Assembly: GCA_009377795.1 (NCBI GenBank)
Contig: WHTJ01000042.1
Location: forward strand, 1 to 38,135
Length of the DNA stretch: 38,135 nt
Direction: 5' to 3'
DNA from: Propionibacteriales bacterium
GTDB taxonomy: Bacteria > Actinomycetota > Actinomycetes > Propionibacteriales > Nocardioidaceae
Position numbers and translations under genes: made by a program. The notes below the pieces were generated by a model that made no database searches, was not told the origin of the DNA, and saw only the letters and a list, made by a program, of their open reading frames with translations. Positions 17,831-25,944 of the stretch are shown in pieces. Each line of letters opens with the position of its first letter. The first letter of the stretch is position 1.

Positions 17831-19365
17831 GAGCCGCCACCTCGCGAAATCAGGGCACGCCGGGCGACCTCCCGGTCGTCGAACGGATGCACGACTCCGG
17901 CGATCTCCTGGCCGGGCTCATGACCCTTGCCCGCGATCAGGACGCAGTCTCCGGAGACGGCCAGACCCACCGCGGCCTCGATGGCCTTCGCCCGGTCCCC
18001 GACGTCGAGCAGCTCGGCGCGCTCGTCCGCGGCGACCCGGCGAGCGCCCTCGAGCAGTGCCGCCCGGATCGCCGCCGGGTCTTCCGAGCGCGGGTTGTCG
18101 TCGGTCACCACGAGTACGTCGGACAGACGCGCCGCCGTCTCCCCCATCAGGGGACGCTTGCCACGGTCTCGATCCCCGCCGGCGCCGAGCACCGTGATGA
18201 CTCGGCCCCGCGTGACCTCGCTCAGCGCGGAGAGGACCGCGGTCACGGCATCCGGTTTGTGCGCGTAGTCCACGACGACGACGAAGTCCTGGCCCTCCTC
18301 GATCCGCTCCATCCGCCCGGGTACTCCGGTGACCGACGAGACGCCGGCGATCGCCTCGTCGATGGAGAATCCGGCCTCGCCGATCGCCGCCACGGCGGCC
18401 AGCGCGTTGGCCACGTTGAACTTTCCCGGCATCTCCACCGCCGCATCGTGCCGGCTGCCGTCCGGGGCGATGAGTGCGAAATCGGTCCCGTACGCGCGCG
18501 GCCGGACCTCGGTCGCCCGCCAGTCCGCCTCGGCGCCGGACGCCGACATGGTCCGCGTCGGAATCACCGCATGCGCGGACAGCCAGCGACCGTGCTCGTC
18601 GTCGACACTCGCCAGTCCGGATCGCGCCCGCTCCGGACTGAACAGCCGGCTCTTCGCCGCGAAGTAGTCGTCGAGGTCACGGTGGAAGTCCAGATGGTCC
18701 CGCCCCAGGTTGAGGAACACCGCGACGTCGAACACGACCCCGTCCACTCGGCCCATCACCAGCGCATGACTGGAGACCTCCATCGCACAGGCCCCCACCC
18801 CCTGCTCCCGCATGTACCCGAACATCGCGTGCAGGTCCGGCGCCTCCGGTGTGGTGAGCGGGGTCTTGACGTACTCGCCGAAGATCCGCGCTCCCACGGT
18901 GCCGATACTGGCCGCCCGGCCGGTCGCCTGGGACAGCCCCGCCTCGGCCAGGGCGGCGGTCGTGGTCTTGCCGTGCGTCCCGGTGATTCCCACGGTGGTC
19001 AGGGAGGCGGCCGGATCGCCGTACAACCGCGCGGCGAGCACGCCGAGGACGGAACGCGGCGCGTCCACGACGCACACCGGCAGCCCGGCCTCGGCCGCGC
19101 CGGACGCTCCGGCCGGGTCGGTCAGCACCGCGACCGCGCCGGACGACCGGGCGTCGCCGGCGAACCCGCTGCCGTGCACCCGCGAGCCCGGCAGCGCGGT
19201 GTACAGATCGCCGGGCCGGACCGCACGCGAGTCGAGGGTCACGCCGGTGACGTCGACCGTGGGGCCGTGCACGGTACCGCCGATCCATCCGGCGATCGTG
19301 TCCAGACCCACTGGCCGGACCGCACTTGGGCGGAGCACGACACCTCCGGACAGATCGGTTGGCAC
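17827..19365 (-). CDS. murE: UDP-MurNAc-L-Ala-D-Glu--diaminopimelate ligase
   Basis: MurE adds the third residue of the stem peptide. The 512-residue protein has the ATP loop GTHGKTTT (129-136), the SSHAL and GRDHLDFH blocks, and TDDNPRSEDP with DNPR at 423-426, the motif that selects diaminopimelate rather than lysine. It starts at GTG 19365; an alternative GTG at 19338 has GGAGG four bases upstream and may be the true start. It lies 21 bp after the ftsI stop and overlaps murF. Confidence 0.97.
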   Translation of the reverse strand: MPTDLSGGVVLRPSAVRPVGLDTIAGWIGGTVHGPTVDVTGVTLDSRAVRPGDLYTALPGSRVHGSGFAGDARSSGAVAVLTDPAGASGAAEAGLPVCVVDAPRSVLGVLAARLYGDPAASLTTVGITGTHGKTTTAALAEAGLSQATGRAASIGTVGARIFGEYVKTPLTTPEAPDLHAMFGYMREQGVGACAMEVSSHALVMGRVDGVVFDVAVFLNLGRDHLDFHRDLDDYFAAKSRLFSPERARSGLASVDDEHGRWLSAHAVIPTRTMSASGAEADWRATEVRPRAYGTDFALIAPDGSRHDAAVEMPGKFNVANALAAVAAIGEAGFSIDEAIAGVSSVTGVPGRMERIEEGQDFVVVVDYAHKPDAVTAVLSALSEVTRGRVITVLGAGGDRDRGKRPLMGETAARLSDVLVVTDDNPRSEDPAAIRAALLEGARRVAADERAELLDVGDRAKAIEAAVGLAVSGDCVLIAGKGHEPGQEIAGVVHPFDDREVARRALISRGGGS

Positions 19366-19386
19366 GGCTGATCAGAGTAGCGGCGT

Positions 19387-21222
19387 TTACCAGGTGGTTT
19401 TGAGGTTGGGTGGTTTCGACCCGCTCGGGGGTACGGCGTACTTCTGCAAGGCGTAGCTGGTGATGTCGCGGAACACCGGCCCGCCCGAGCTGCCGCCGCC
19501 GCCCCCGGCCTTAGGGTTGTGCAGGATGACGTAGGTGAGGAACCGCGGGTCGTCGGCGGGCGCGAACCCGCCGAACGAGAGCGTGAAGCCGCCGCCGGCG
19601 TACGACCCGGTCTCCGGGTCGACCCTCTGCGCGGTCCCGGTCTTGCCGGCCACCCGATATCCCGGAATGGCGGCCATCGGCGCCGTCCCGTTCTCGGCGG
19701 TCACCATCTCCATCATGCGGGTGACGTCGCGGGCCGCGGAGGCGCTCATGACCCGGGTGCGGCCCGGAGGATCCGTCGGCGTGATGCTGCCGTCCTCGTC
19801 GACCTCGCCCTTGACCAAGGTCGGGTCGATCCGGACCCCGCCGTTCGCGATGGTGGCCACCGCGGCCGCCATCTGCACCGCGTTCACCGACAGTCCCTGA
19901 CCGAACGCCATGGTGTCGTGGTTGATCTGCCGCCAGTCGTCGGCCGGCGGCAGCAGGCCCTTCGTCTCGCCCTTCATCCCGATACCGGTCTCCCGGCCGA
20001 GACCGAACGCGCTCAGGTAGGCGTGCAGTCGGCGGCTCGACATCTCCTCGGCGGCCAGCACGGTTCCGATGTTCGACGACTGCGCGAGGACGCCGGTCAT
20101 CGTCAGCCGGAGGTTTCCGTGCCCGAACCAGTCGTTGATCGTGTGCCCGCCGCGGCGCAGCTGCGGCGGGACGTTGATCTTCGTCTGCGGTGTCACCAGT
20201 CCGGCGTCGAGCAAGGCCGAGGCGGTGAGGACCTTCTGTACGCTGCCGGGCTCGAAGACGTCCTGGATGGCGCGGCTACCGCGATCGGCCTCCGGTGAGT
20301 CGAGCGGGTCGCCGGCGTCGAACGTCGGGTAGTCCGCGAGCGCCAGGACCTCGAAGGTCTTGGTGTCCAGCGTGACCGCGACACCCGACTCCGACCGGGT
20401 CGATTCCACGGCCCCGGCCAGCCTGCGCTGGGCGAGCCACTGCAGGTCCCGGTCGATGGTGAGCTGCAGGCCGGTTCCGGGAACCGGTTCCTCGATCGAG
20501 CTCTCCGCCAGGGGGATGCGCGTACCCGTGGCGTCGGTGACGACGGCCTCGTGGCCGTCCTCGCCGTCGAGCCGGGAGTCGAAGGCGTACTCCAGGCCGG
20601 CGAGACCTCGCCCGTCGCTGCCGACGAACCCCACGATGTTGGCCCCGATCTCCCCCGCGGGATACACCCGCAGCGGGTCGTCTCGCGAGTAGACGCCGGC
20701 CAGGTCCTGCTTCTCCAGCCGGTTCAGCACCCACTCGGCGTTCACCGGCAGCACACGACGTACGAGGTAGACGAACCGGGTATCGGGCTTGCGGAGGAGC
20801 TCCAGGAGCTCGAAGTAGTTGACGTCGAGCCGCCGGCTGATGATCGCGGCGATCTCGGGGGCGTCGTCCTTGGTCATGGTGGGATCCGCGACCAGCATGT
20901 CCGCGTCGACGCTCTTCGCCAGCGGTGTACCCTCACGGTCGAGGATGGCCCCGCGCGGAGCGGTCAACGTGACGCTCTCGGCGCCGTCCAGGCGGTCCGC
21001 CTTGGCGTCGTACGCATGAGCGTCCACCCCCTGGATCTGCACCAGCCGGCCGGCGAACATCGAGAACACGAAGATCACCAGCACCAGTCCGACCCGCAGC
21101 CGGAATCTCGAAGCCGCGAGCCTGATCCTGCGCCGCGAGCCCCGCCCGGGTGGCCGGCCGCGCGCGGCCGGCCGACCGCGGCCGGAGCCGGTACGCCGAT
21201 CCGGTCTCGACGGCCGGCTCAT
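19387..21222 (-). CDS. ftsI: FtsI (PBP3), septal class B transpeptidase
   Basis: FtsI crosslinks septal peptidoglycan and pairs with FtsW. The 611-residue protein has a very basic cytoplasmic N-terminus (1-40), one membrane anchor (about 43-60), a PBP dimerisation domain starting APRGAILDREG, and a transpeptidase domain with the active-site SVQK (Ser327, Lys330), SSN (382-384) and KTGT (527-530). The C-terminus is Gly/Ser/Pro-rich, without PASTA domains. ATG 21222 overlaps the ftsL TGA as ATGA. Confidence 0.98.
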   Translation of the reverse strand: MSRPSRPDRRTGSGRGRPAARGRPPGRGSRRRIRLAASRFRLRVGLVLVIFVFSMFAGRLVQIQGVDAHAYDAKADRLDGAESVTLTAPRGAILDREGTPLAKSVDADMLVADPTMTKDDAPEIAAIISRRLDVNYFELLELLRKPDTRFVYLVRRVLPVNAEWVLNRLEKQDLAGVYSRDDPLRVYPAGEIGANIVGFVGSDGRGLAGLEYAFDSRLDGEDGHEAVVTDATGTRIPLAESSIEEPVPGTGLQLTIDRDLQWLAQRRLAGAVESTRSESGVAVTLDTKTFEVLALADYPTFDAGDPLDSPEADRGSRAIQDVFEPGSVQKVLTASALLDAGLVTPQTKINVPPQLRRGGHTINDWFGHGNLRLTMTGVLAQSSNIGTVLAAEEMSSRRLHAYLSAFGLGRETGIGMKGETKGLLPPADDWRQINHDTMAFGQGLSVNAVQMAAAVATIANGGVRIDPTLVKGEVDEDGSITPTDPPGRTRVMSASAARDVTRMMEMVTAENGTAPMAAIPGYRVAGKTGTAQRVDPETGSYAGGGFTLSFGGFAPADDPRFLTYVILHNPKAGGGGGSSGGPVFRDITSYALQKYAVPPSGSKPPNLKTTW

Positions 21223-21692
21223 CGCCGACCCCGATCCCGGCTCCGATCCCGGTCACCGTCCTGGCCCCGGTCCGGCGGCAGCTCGATCTCGGGCGCACGG
21301 GTCGCCGGGACCGGCCGACCGAGCACCGCGCCGTCGGCCAGACGCAGGAAGGCCGGGCTGTCGTTGGAGACCATGCCCATCTGCTGCGCTCGCTGGGAGA
21401 GGTGCTGTGGTTTGCGCAGGTGGGCGACCTGCATCTCCAGTGCCTGCTGCCGTTCCGCGAGGAGGGTCGCGCGTTCCTCCAGCCCCCGTGCGTAGAACGC
21501 GCCCTGTTGCAAGGAGGTGTTGAGGATCAGCAGGCCGGCGAACCCGACTCCGAGCACCACGAGCACCAGTGCGGCGAACGGGAACCCCGGACCGCGCGAG
21601 ACACGGCCCCGGACGACCGACAGCGGCGCCCGGCGCTGCGTTCCGGTGCCGCTGCGCGCCCGCGGCCGCGCGGGCGCCGGGAACGAGCTCAC
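21219..21692 (-). CDS. ftsL: FtsL-like bitopic division protein
   Basis: This 157-residue protein has a basic N-terminus, a single membrane segment (about 39-58) and a following coiled coil (about 66-92) rich in Leu, Glu and Gln. Such architecture between rsmH and ftsI identifies it as the actinobacterial FtsL, although sequence conservation is low. A charged Arg/Asp-rich tail ends the protein. GTG 21692 is chosen because a G-rich ribosome site precedes it; GTG 21707 in the same frame lacks one. It is coupled to ftsI by an ATGA overlap. Confidence 0.85.
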   Translation of the reverse strand: MSSFPAPARPRARSGTGTQRRAPLSVVRGRVSRGPGFPFAALVLVVLGVGFAGLLILNTSLQQGAFYARGLEERATLLAERQQALEMQVAHLRKPQHLSQRAQQMGMVSNDSPAFLRLADGAVLGRPVPATRAPEIELPPDRGQDGDRDRSRDRGRR

Positions 21693-21762
21693 GACCCCAC
21701 CCCCCACGTGTCATGCGCATCGTGCGCCATGGCGCTCGTGCCGCCCGACCGGGCAACGGTCC

Positions 21763-22713
21763 TCACGCCGCCTCCCGGACTCGTTCGGCCACCCGTAGTC
21801 GGACGGACGCCGCGCGCGGGTTGCGGGCGATCTCCTCCTCGGACGCACGCTCGGCGCCGCGGGTGACCAGCCGCAGCTCGGGCTCGTAACCGGCCGGCAC
21901 CACGGGGAGGTCGGGAGGCACGCGGCTGCTGGACCGCGCGGCGAACGTCTGCTTGACCAGCCGGTCCTCGAGCGAGTGGTACGAGAGCACCACCACCCGG
22001 CCGCCGACGGCGAGGGCGTCGATCGCGGCCGGAAGCGCCCGCCCCAGTACGGCGATCTCGTCGTTCACCTCGATCCGCAGCGCCTGGAAGATCCGCTTGG
22101 CCGGATGCCCGCTGCGCCGGGCGGACGCCGGGATGGCCGCGGCCACCACCTCGACCAGCCGCGCACTCGACTCGAACGGCCGCCGCTCGCGCTCCCGCAC
22201 GATCGACTCGGCGATCCGGCGGGCGAACCGCTCCTCGCCGTACTCCCGGATCACCCGGGCGAGCTCGTGCACCGGGTACGTGTTCAGTACGTCGGCGGCG
22301 GTGCTCCCCCGGCTCGGATCCATCCGCATGTCGAGCGGGGAGTCCTGGGCGTAGCTGAATCCACGCGCCGGCCGGTCGACCTGCATCGACGAGATCCCGA
22401 GGTCGAACAGCACGCCCTGGACCCGGCGAAGACCAAGCCGGTCCAGTACGCCGGGCAGCTCGTCGTACACCGCATGGACGAATGTCAGCCGCTCGGCGAA
22501 ATCTGCCAGTCGGCTCCGTGAACTCTCCAGCGCATCGGGGTCACGGTCGACGCCGACCACCCGCGCCGTTGGACACGCCTGCAGCACCGCTGCCGTGTGG
22601 CCGCCGAGGCCCAGGGTCGCGTCGACCAGGACCGAGCCGGGACGCACGAGGCTGGGCGCCACCAGCGCGACGACCCGTTCGAGCATGACCGGGACGTGCT
22701 CGGCAGCAGTCAT
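21763..22713 (-). CDS. rsmH: RsmH (MraW), 16S rRNA m4C1402 methyltransferase
   Basis: RsmH methylates the N4 position of C1402 of 16S rRNA using SAM. The 316-residue protein begins with the family motif [10 protein letters not shown], then SAM-binding [11 protein letters not shown] (30-40), [33 protein letters not shown], and the C-terminal [16 protein letters not shown] 22713 has AAGGGG upstream. It is the second gene of the dcw run, 235 bp after mraZ. Confidence 0.98.
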   Translation of the reverse strand: MTAAEHVPVMLERVVALVAPSLVRPGSVLVDATLGLGGHTAAVLQACPTARVVGVDRDPDALESSRSRLADFAERLTFVHAVYDELPGVLDRLGLRRVQGVLFDLGISSMQVDRPARGFSYAQDSPLDMRMDPSRGSTAADVLNTYPVHELARVIREYGEERFARRIAESIVRERERRPFESSARLVEVVAAAIPASARRSGHPAKRIFQALRIEVNDEIAVLGRALPAAIDALAVGGRVVVLSYHSLEDRLVKQTFAARSSSRVPPDLPVVPAGYEPELRLVTRGAERASEEEIARNPRAASVRLRVAERVREAA

Positions 22714-22778
22714 CTCGACCCCTTCGAGACGGTCGGCTTCGCGGGCCGACGGCGGCGTGTGGTGGACGGGTGGTGGAG

Positions 22779-22814
22779 AGTGGGGCGGACAGTGGGGCGG
22801 ACAGTGGGGCGAAC
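22779..22814. repeat. Three 12-bp direct repeats between rsmH and mraZ
   Basis: The unit agtggggcggac occurs at 22779-22790 and 22791-22802. A third copy at 22803-22814 has one change. Each contains GTGGGG, resembling the core of an MraZ box, but with a 12-bp period and on the plus strand. Nothing else is recognisable in the 235-bp gap. Confidence 0.85.
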
Positions 22815-22948
22815 GGCGATCTCGTCCGACCAGGTCCCCGCCCGCTTGTCCTGGGAAGCAGTCGTCTGGCGCCGGGGAAGTTGCGTCAGCGGACTGGAGA
22901 AGCGGGCTGAGACCTCGTCGTACGACGTGTCGCCACTCGAGAAGGCGC

Positions 22949-23380
22949 TCACATCACACCGGGCATCACCTCTTCCGACAGGTCGGCGAAGGCCTGCTCC
23001 TGTTCGCCGGAGTAGCTCTGCCAGGACTCGGAGTCCCAGATCTCGATCCGGTTCATCGCGCCGATGACCACGCATTCCCGGGTCAGGGCGGCGTACTCGC
23101 GCAAGGTCGGGGGGATCGTGATGCGGCCCTGCTTGTCCGGGCGCTCGTCGGACGCCCCGGCGAAGAGCATGCGCATGTAGTCGCGGGCCTTCTTGTTCGT
23201 GACCGGCGCCTGCCGCATCTGTTCGGTCATCCCCACGAACTCGCCGATCGGCCACACGTAGAGACAGCGCTCCTGCCCGCGGGTGATCACCAGGCCCTCC
23301 TGCAGCTCGTCGCGGAACTTCGCCGGGAGGAAGAGGCGGCCCTTCTCGTCGAGCCGGGGGGCGTGGGTGCCGAAGAACAC
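22949..23380 (-). CDS. mraZ: MraZ, transcriptional regulator of the dcw cluster
   Basis: MraZ is a ring-forming DNA-binding protein that represses its own promoter at the head of dcw clusters. The 143-residue protein has the usual two AbrB-like half-domains, marked by [13 protein letters not shown] (11-23) and [14 protein letters not shown] near residue 85. GTG 23380 gives the family N-terminus VFFGTH and follows AGGAGG by seven bases. The leader is only about 25 bases. Three MraZ-type boxes lie in its promoter. Confidence 0.97.
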   Translation of the reverse strand: MFFGTHAPRLDEKGRLFLPAKFRDELQEGLVITRGQERCLYVWPIGEFVGMTEQMRQAPVTNKKARDYMRMLFAGASDERPDKQGRITIPPTLREYAALTRECVVIGAMNRIEIWDSESWQSYSGEQEQAFADLSEEVMPGVM

Positions 23381-23403
23381 CGAGACACCTCCTCTTCCTC
23401 CAG

Positions 23404-23439
23404 TTCGCTCCACTGTACTCCACTTTCCCCCACAGTCAA
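23404..23439 (-). promoter_or_regulatory. mraZ promoter with three 10-bp MraZ boxes
   Basis: On the minus strand TTGACT (23434-23439), a 16-bp spacer and TACAGT (23412-23417) form a promoter for the dcw cluster. Three consecutive boxes starting GTGG (23424-23433, 23414-23423, 23404-23413) repeat every 10 bp and cover the spacer, the -10 element and the start site. This arrangement matches known MraZ operators and predicts autorepression. Confidence 0.85.
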
Positions 23440-23627
23440 CCTAAATCGCCCACGGGCCGAATTAGGGGTCAGGGGTTAACGTGTTTCTGTACGTGTCTCA
23501 CCGGCTCGGCCCTGGCTGGACTGGGGGGTCACGGACGTGATGACATCGTGTGACCGGGCCCGCAGTGTCGAGAGCACCAAGGCCTTGCGAGGGATCGGCG
23601 CTACTACATGCGCATCGGGAGGACCAG

Positions 23628-24632
23628 GTGTCGATACAGGCCACATCGAGCGTTGCGTCCGAGCAGCAGACCGACTTCGACGCGCTCACGAAGGTGACCG
23701 ACGAGATCATCCGATCCGTGGGCACCGTGATCGAGGGCAAGCCCGACGTGATCAAGCTGGCCGTGACCGTCATGCTGGCCGAGGGTCACCTGCTGATCGA
23801 GGACGTCCCCGGCGTGGGCAAGACGATGCTCTCCAAGGCGCTCGCCCGTTCCATCGACTGCACGGTCAAGCGCATCCAGTTCACTCCGGACCTGCTGCCG
23901 TCCGACGTCACCGGCGTGTCCGTCTACAACCAGGAGACGCACAACTTCGAGTTCCGGCCGGGCGGCGTCTTCGCCAACATCGTGGTGGGCGACGAGATCA
24001 ACCGGGCCTCCCCCAAGACGCAGTCGGCTCTGCTCGAATGCATGGAGGAGGGCCAGGTGACCGCCGACGGCGTGACCTACACGCTCGACCCGCCGTTCAT
24101 CGTCATCGCCACCCAGAATCCCATCGAGATGGAGGGCACCTACCCTCTACCGGAGGCACAACGCGACCGGTTCATGGCGCGGGTCTCGATGGGCTACCCG
24201 GTCGAGAGCGCCGAGCTGGCCATGCTCGGGCATCGCACCGGGGCGAACCCTCTGACCACCATCCGACCGGTCACCGACTCCCGGCAGATCATGGAGCTCG
24301 TCGAGACCGTTCAGCAGGTGTACGTCGCGGACTCCATACAGCAGTACGCCGTGGCGCTGACGACGGCGACCCGGCGTTCGGCCGACCTTCGCCTCGGCGC
24401 GTCGCCACGGGCCACGCTGCATCTCGTCCGGGCCGCTCGGGCCGCCGCGGCGCTCGACGGCCGGGAGTACGTCACGCCGGACGACATCCAGACCCTGGTG
24501 GGCCCGGTGCTCGCCCACCGGATCCTCCCCAACACCGAGGCGCACCTCTCGGGCCGCTCGGCCGAGCGCATCCTGGCCGACATCGTGCGCAGTGTCCCGA
24601 TGCCACAAGCCCGGGCCGACGACCGGGGTTGA
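23628..24632 (+). CDS. MoxR-family AAA+ ATPase
   Basis: MoxR ATPases act as chaperones that assemble or activate partner complexes, usually with DUF58 proteins encoded next door. The 334-residue protein has Walker A EDVPGVGKT (about 58-66), Walker B VVGDEINRASPKTQ, sensor 1 IATQNPIE and the sensor 2/lid region RLGASPRATLHL, all intact. GTG 23628 follows GGGAGGA; the open frame upstream to 23550 lacks a ribosome site. It is the first gene of a three-gene plus-strand operon divergent from mraZ, 4 bp before the DUF58 gene. Confidence 0.95.
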   Translation: MSIQATSSVASEQQTDFDALTKVTDEIIRSVGTVIEGKPDVIKLAVTVMLAEGHLLIEDVPGVGKTMLSKALARSIDCTVKRIQFTPDLLPSDVTGVSVYNQETHNFEFRPGGVFANIVVGDEINRASPKTQSALLECMEEGQVTADGVTYTLDPPFIVIATQNPIEMEGTYPLPEAQRDRFMARVSMGYPVESAELAMLGHRTGANPLTTIRPVTDSRQIMELVETVQQVYVADSIQQYAVALTTATRRSADLRLGASPRATLHLVRAARAAAALDGREYVTPDDIQTLVGPVLAHRILPNTEAHLSGRSAERILADIVRSVPMPQARADDRG

Positions 24633-24636
24633 ACTC

Positions 24637-25944
24637 ATGCGCATGGCATTCGCCGCACTGACCACCAGGGGACGCGCCTTCCTGGCGGCCGGGACCACGT
24701 GTGCCGTCTGCGCCGCGGTGCTCGGTGAGCGCGACCTGCTGCGTGCGGGCATCCTCGTCCTCGCGTTGCCGGTCGTCACCATGCTTCTGGTCAACCGGGC
24801 GCGCTACCGAATCTCCTGTGTCCGCTCGATCCAGCCCAGCCGGGTACCCGTCGGGCACCCGGCCAAGGTCACATTGCATCTGGAGAACACCGGCCGGCTT
24901 CCGTCCAACCTGCTCATGCTGGAGGACGAGATCCCCTACGCGCTCGGCACCCGGCCGCGGTTCATCGTCGACCAGGTCGGGGCGCGCTGGCAACGCAGCA
25001 TCGATTACACGCTGAGGTCCGACGTACGCGGCCGTTATCCGGTCGGACCGCTGACCGTCCGAGTGTCCGACGCGTTCGGGCTCATCGAGATCAACCGGTC
25101 GTTCTCGGTCCGGCAGAACCTCCTGATCACGCCCGCGGTAGACCCACTCCCGAACGGACAACTCCACAGCGAGTGGGCCGGAACCGGCGAGAACCGACCG
25201 CGCGCCTTCGCCGCGGCCGGCACCGAGGACGTCACCATCCGCGAGTACCGGCACGGCGACGATCTGCGGCGGGTGCACTGGCGGTCGACGGCCCGGGTCG
25301 GCGAGCTGATGGTCCGCCGGGAGGAGCAACCCTGGCAGAGCAGGGTGACCCTGCTGCTCGACAGCCGCGAGGCAGCGCATCGCGGGAGCGGGCCCGCCTC
25401 GTCGTTCGAGTGGATGGTCAGCGCGACCGCCTCCATCGGAGTGCATCTCGCGGAGCAGGGATTCGCCCTGCGCCTGGTGAGCGAGTCCGGTGACGACCAC
25501 GCCGGCCATTGGCACGAGCGGGGCACCGGCCGGGTCGGAGACACCGACGACCTGCTCGAGGAGTTGGCGATCATCCAGGCCAGCCCACGCAAGACTCTCG
25601 ACCTGCCGCGCACCGGCGACGAGATGAGCGGGGTGATCGTCGCCCTGGTGGGTCTGCTGTCACCGCTCGATCTCGAGGCGCTTCGGCGACTGGCCCAGGG
25701 AGCCGGTGCCGGCTACGCGATCGTCGCGGACGTCGCCGAGTGGATGCGCGACACTCCCTATGGGCAGTCCGAGTCGAAGGCCCAGACCCGGCGTACGGTC
25801 GCCGAGCTGCGTACCCACGGATGGCAGGTCGCCGTGGCGACCCCCCAGGACCGGGTCGGCACGTTGTGGGCGCAGCTGATCAATCCCATGCGCGGCGGCA
25901 ACCGGGGCCTCCCTCCCCACGTCCAGGAGCTGGAGGAAGTCTGA
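24637..25944 (+). CDS. DUF58 domain protein
   Basis: This 435-residue protein has two hydrophobic segments near the N-terminus (about residues 10-55), a beta-rich middle region, and the DUF58 signature with REYRHGDDLRRVHWRSTAR near residue 205. The C-terminal part resembles a von Willebrand A-like fold. DUF58 proteins are regular partners of MoxR ATPases, but their activity is undefined. ATG 24637 follows the moxR stop by 4 bp, and the last base of its TGA is the first base of the next ATG, so the three genes are coupled. Confidence 0.92.
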   Translation: MRMAFAALTTRGRAFLAAGTTCAVCAAVLGERDLLRAGILVLALPVVTMLLVNRARYRISCVRSIQPSRVPVGHPAKVTLHLENTGRLPSNLLMLEDEIPYALGTRPRFIVDQVGARWQRSIDYTLRSDVRGRYPVGPLTVRVSDAFGLIEINRSFSVRQNLLITPAVDPLPNGQLHSEWAGTGENRPRAFAAAGTEDVTIREYRHGDDLRRVHWRSTARVGELMVRREEQPWQSRVTLLLDSREAAHRGSGPASSFEWMVSATASIGVHLAEQGFALRLVSESGDDHAGHWHERGTGRVGDTDDLLEELAIIQASPRKTLDLPRTGDEMSGVIVALVGLLSPLDLEALRRLAQGAGAGYAIVADVAEWMRDTPYGQSESKAQTRRTVAELRTHGWQVAVATPQDRVGTLWAQLINPMRGGNRGLPPHVQELEEV

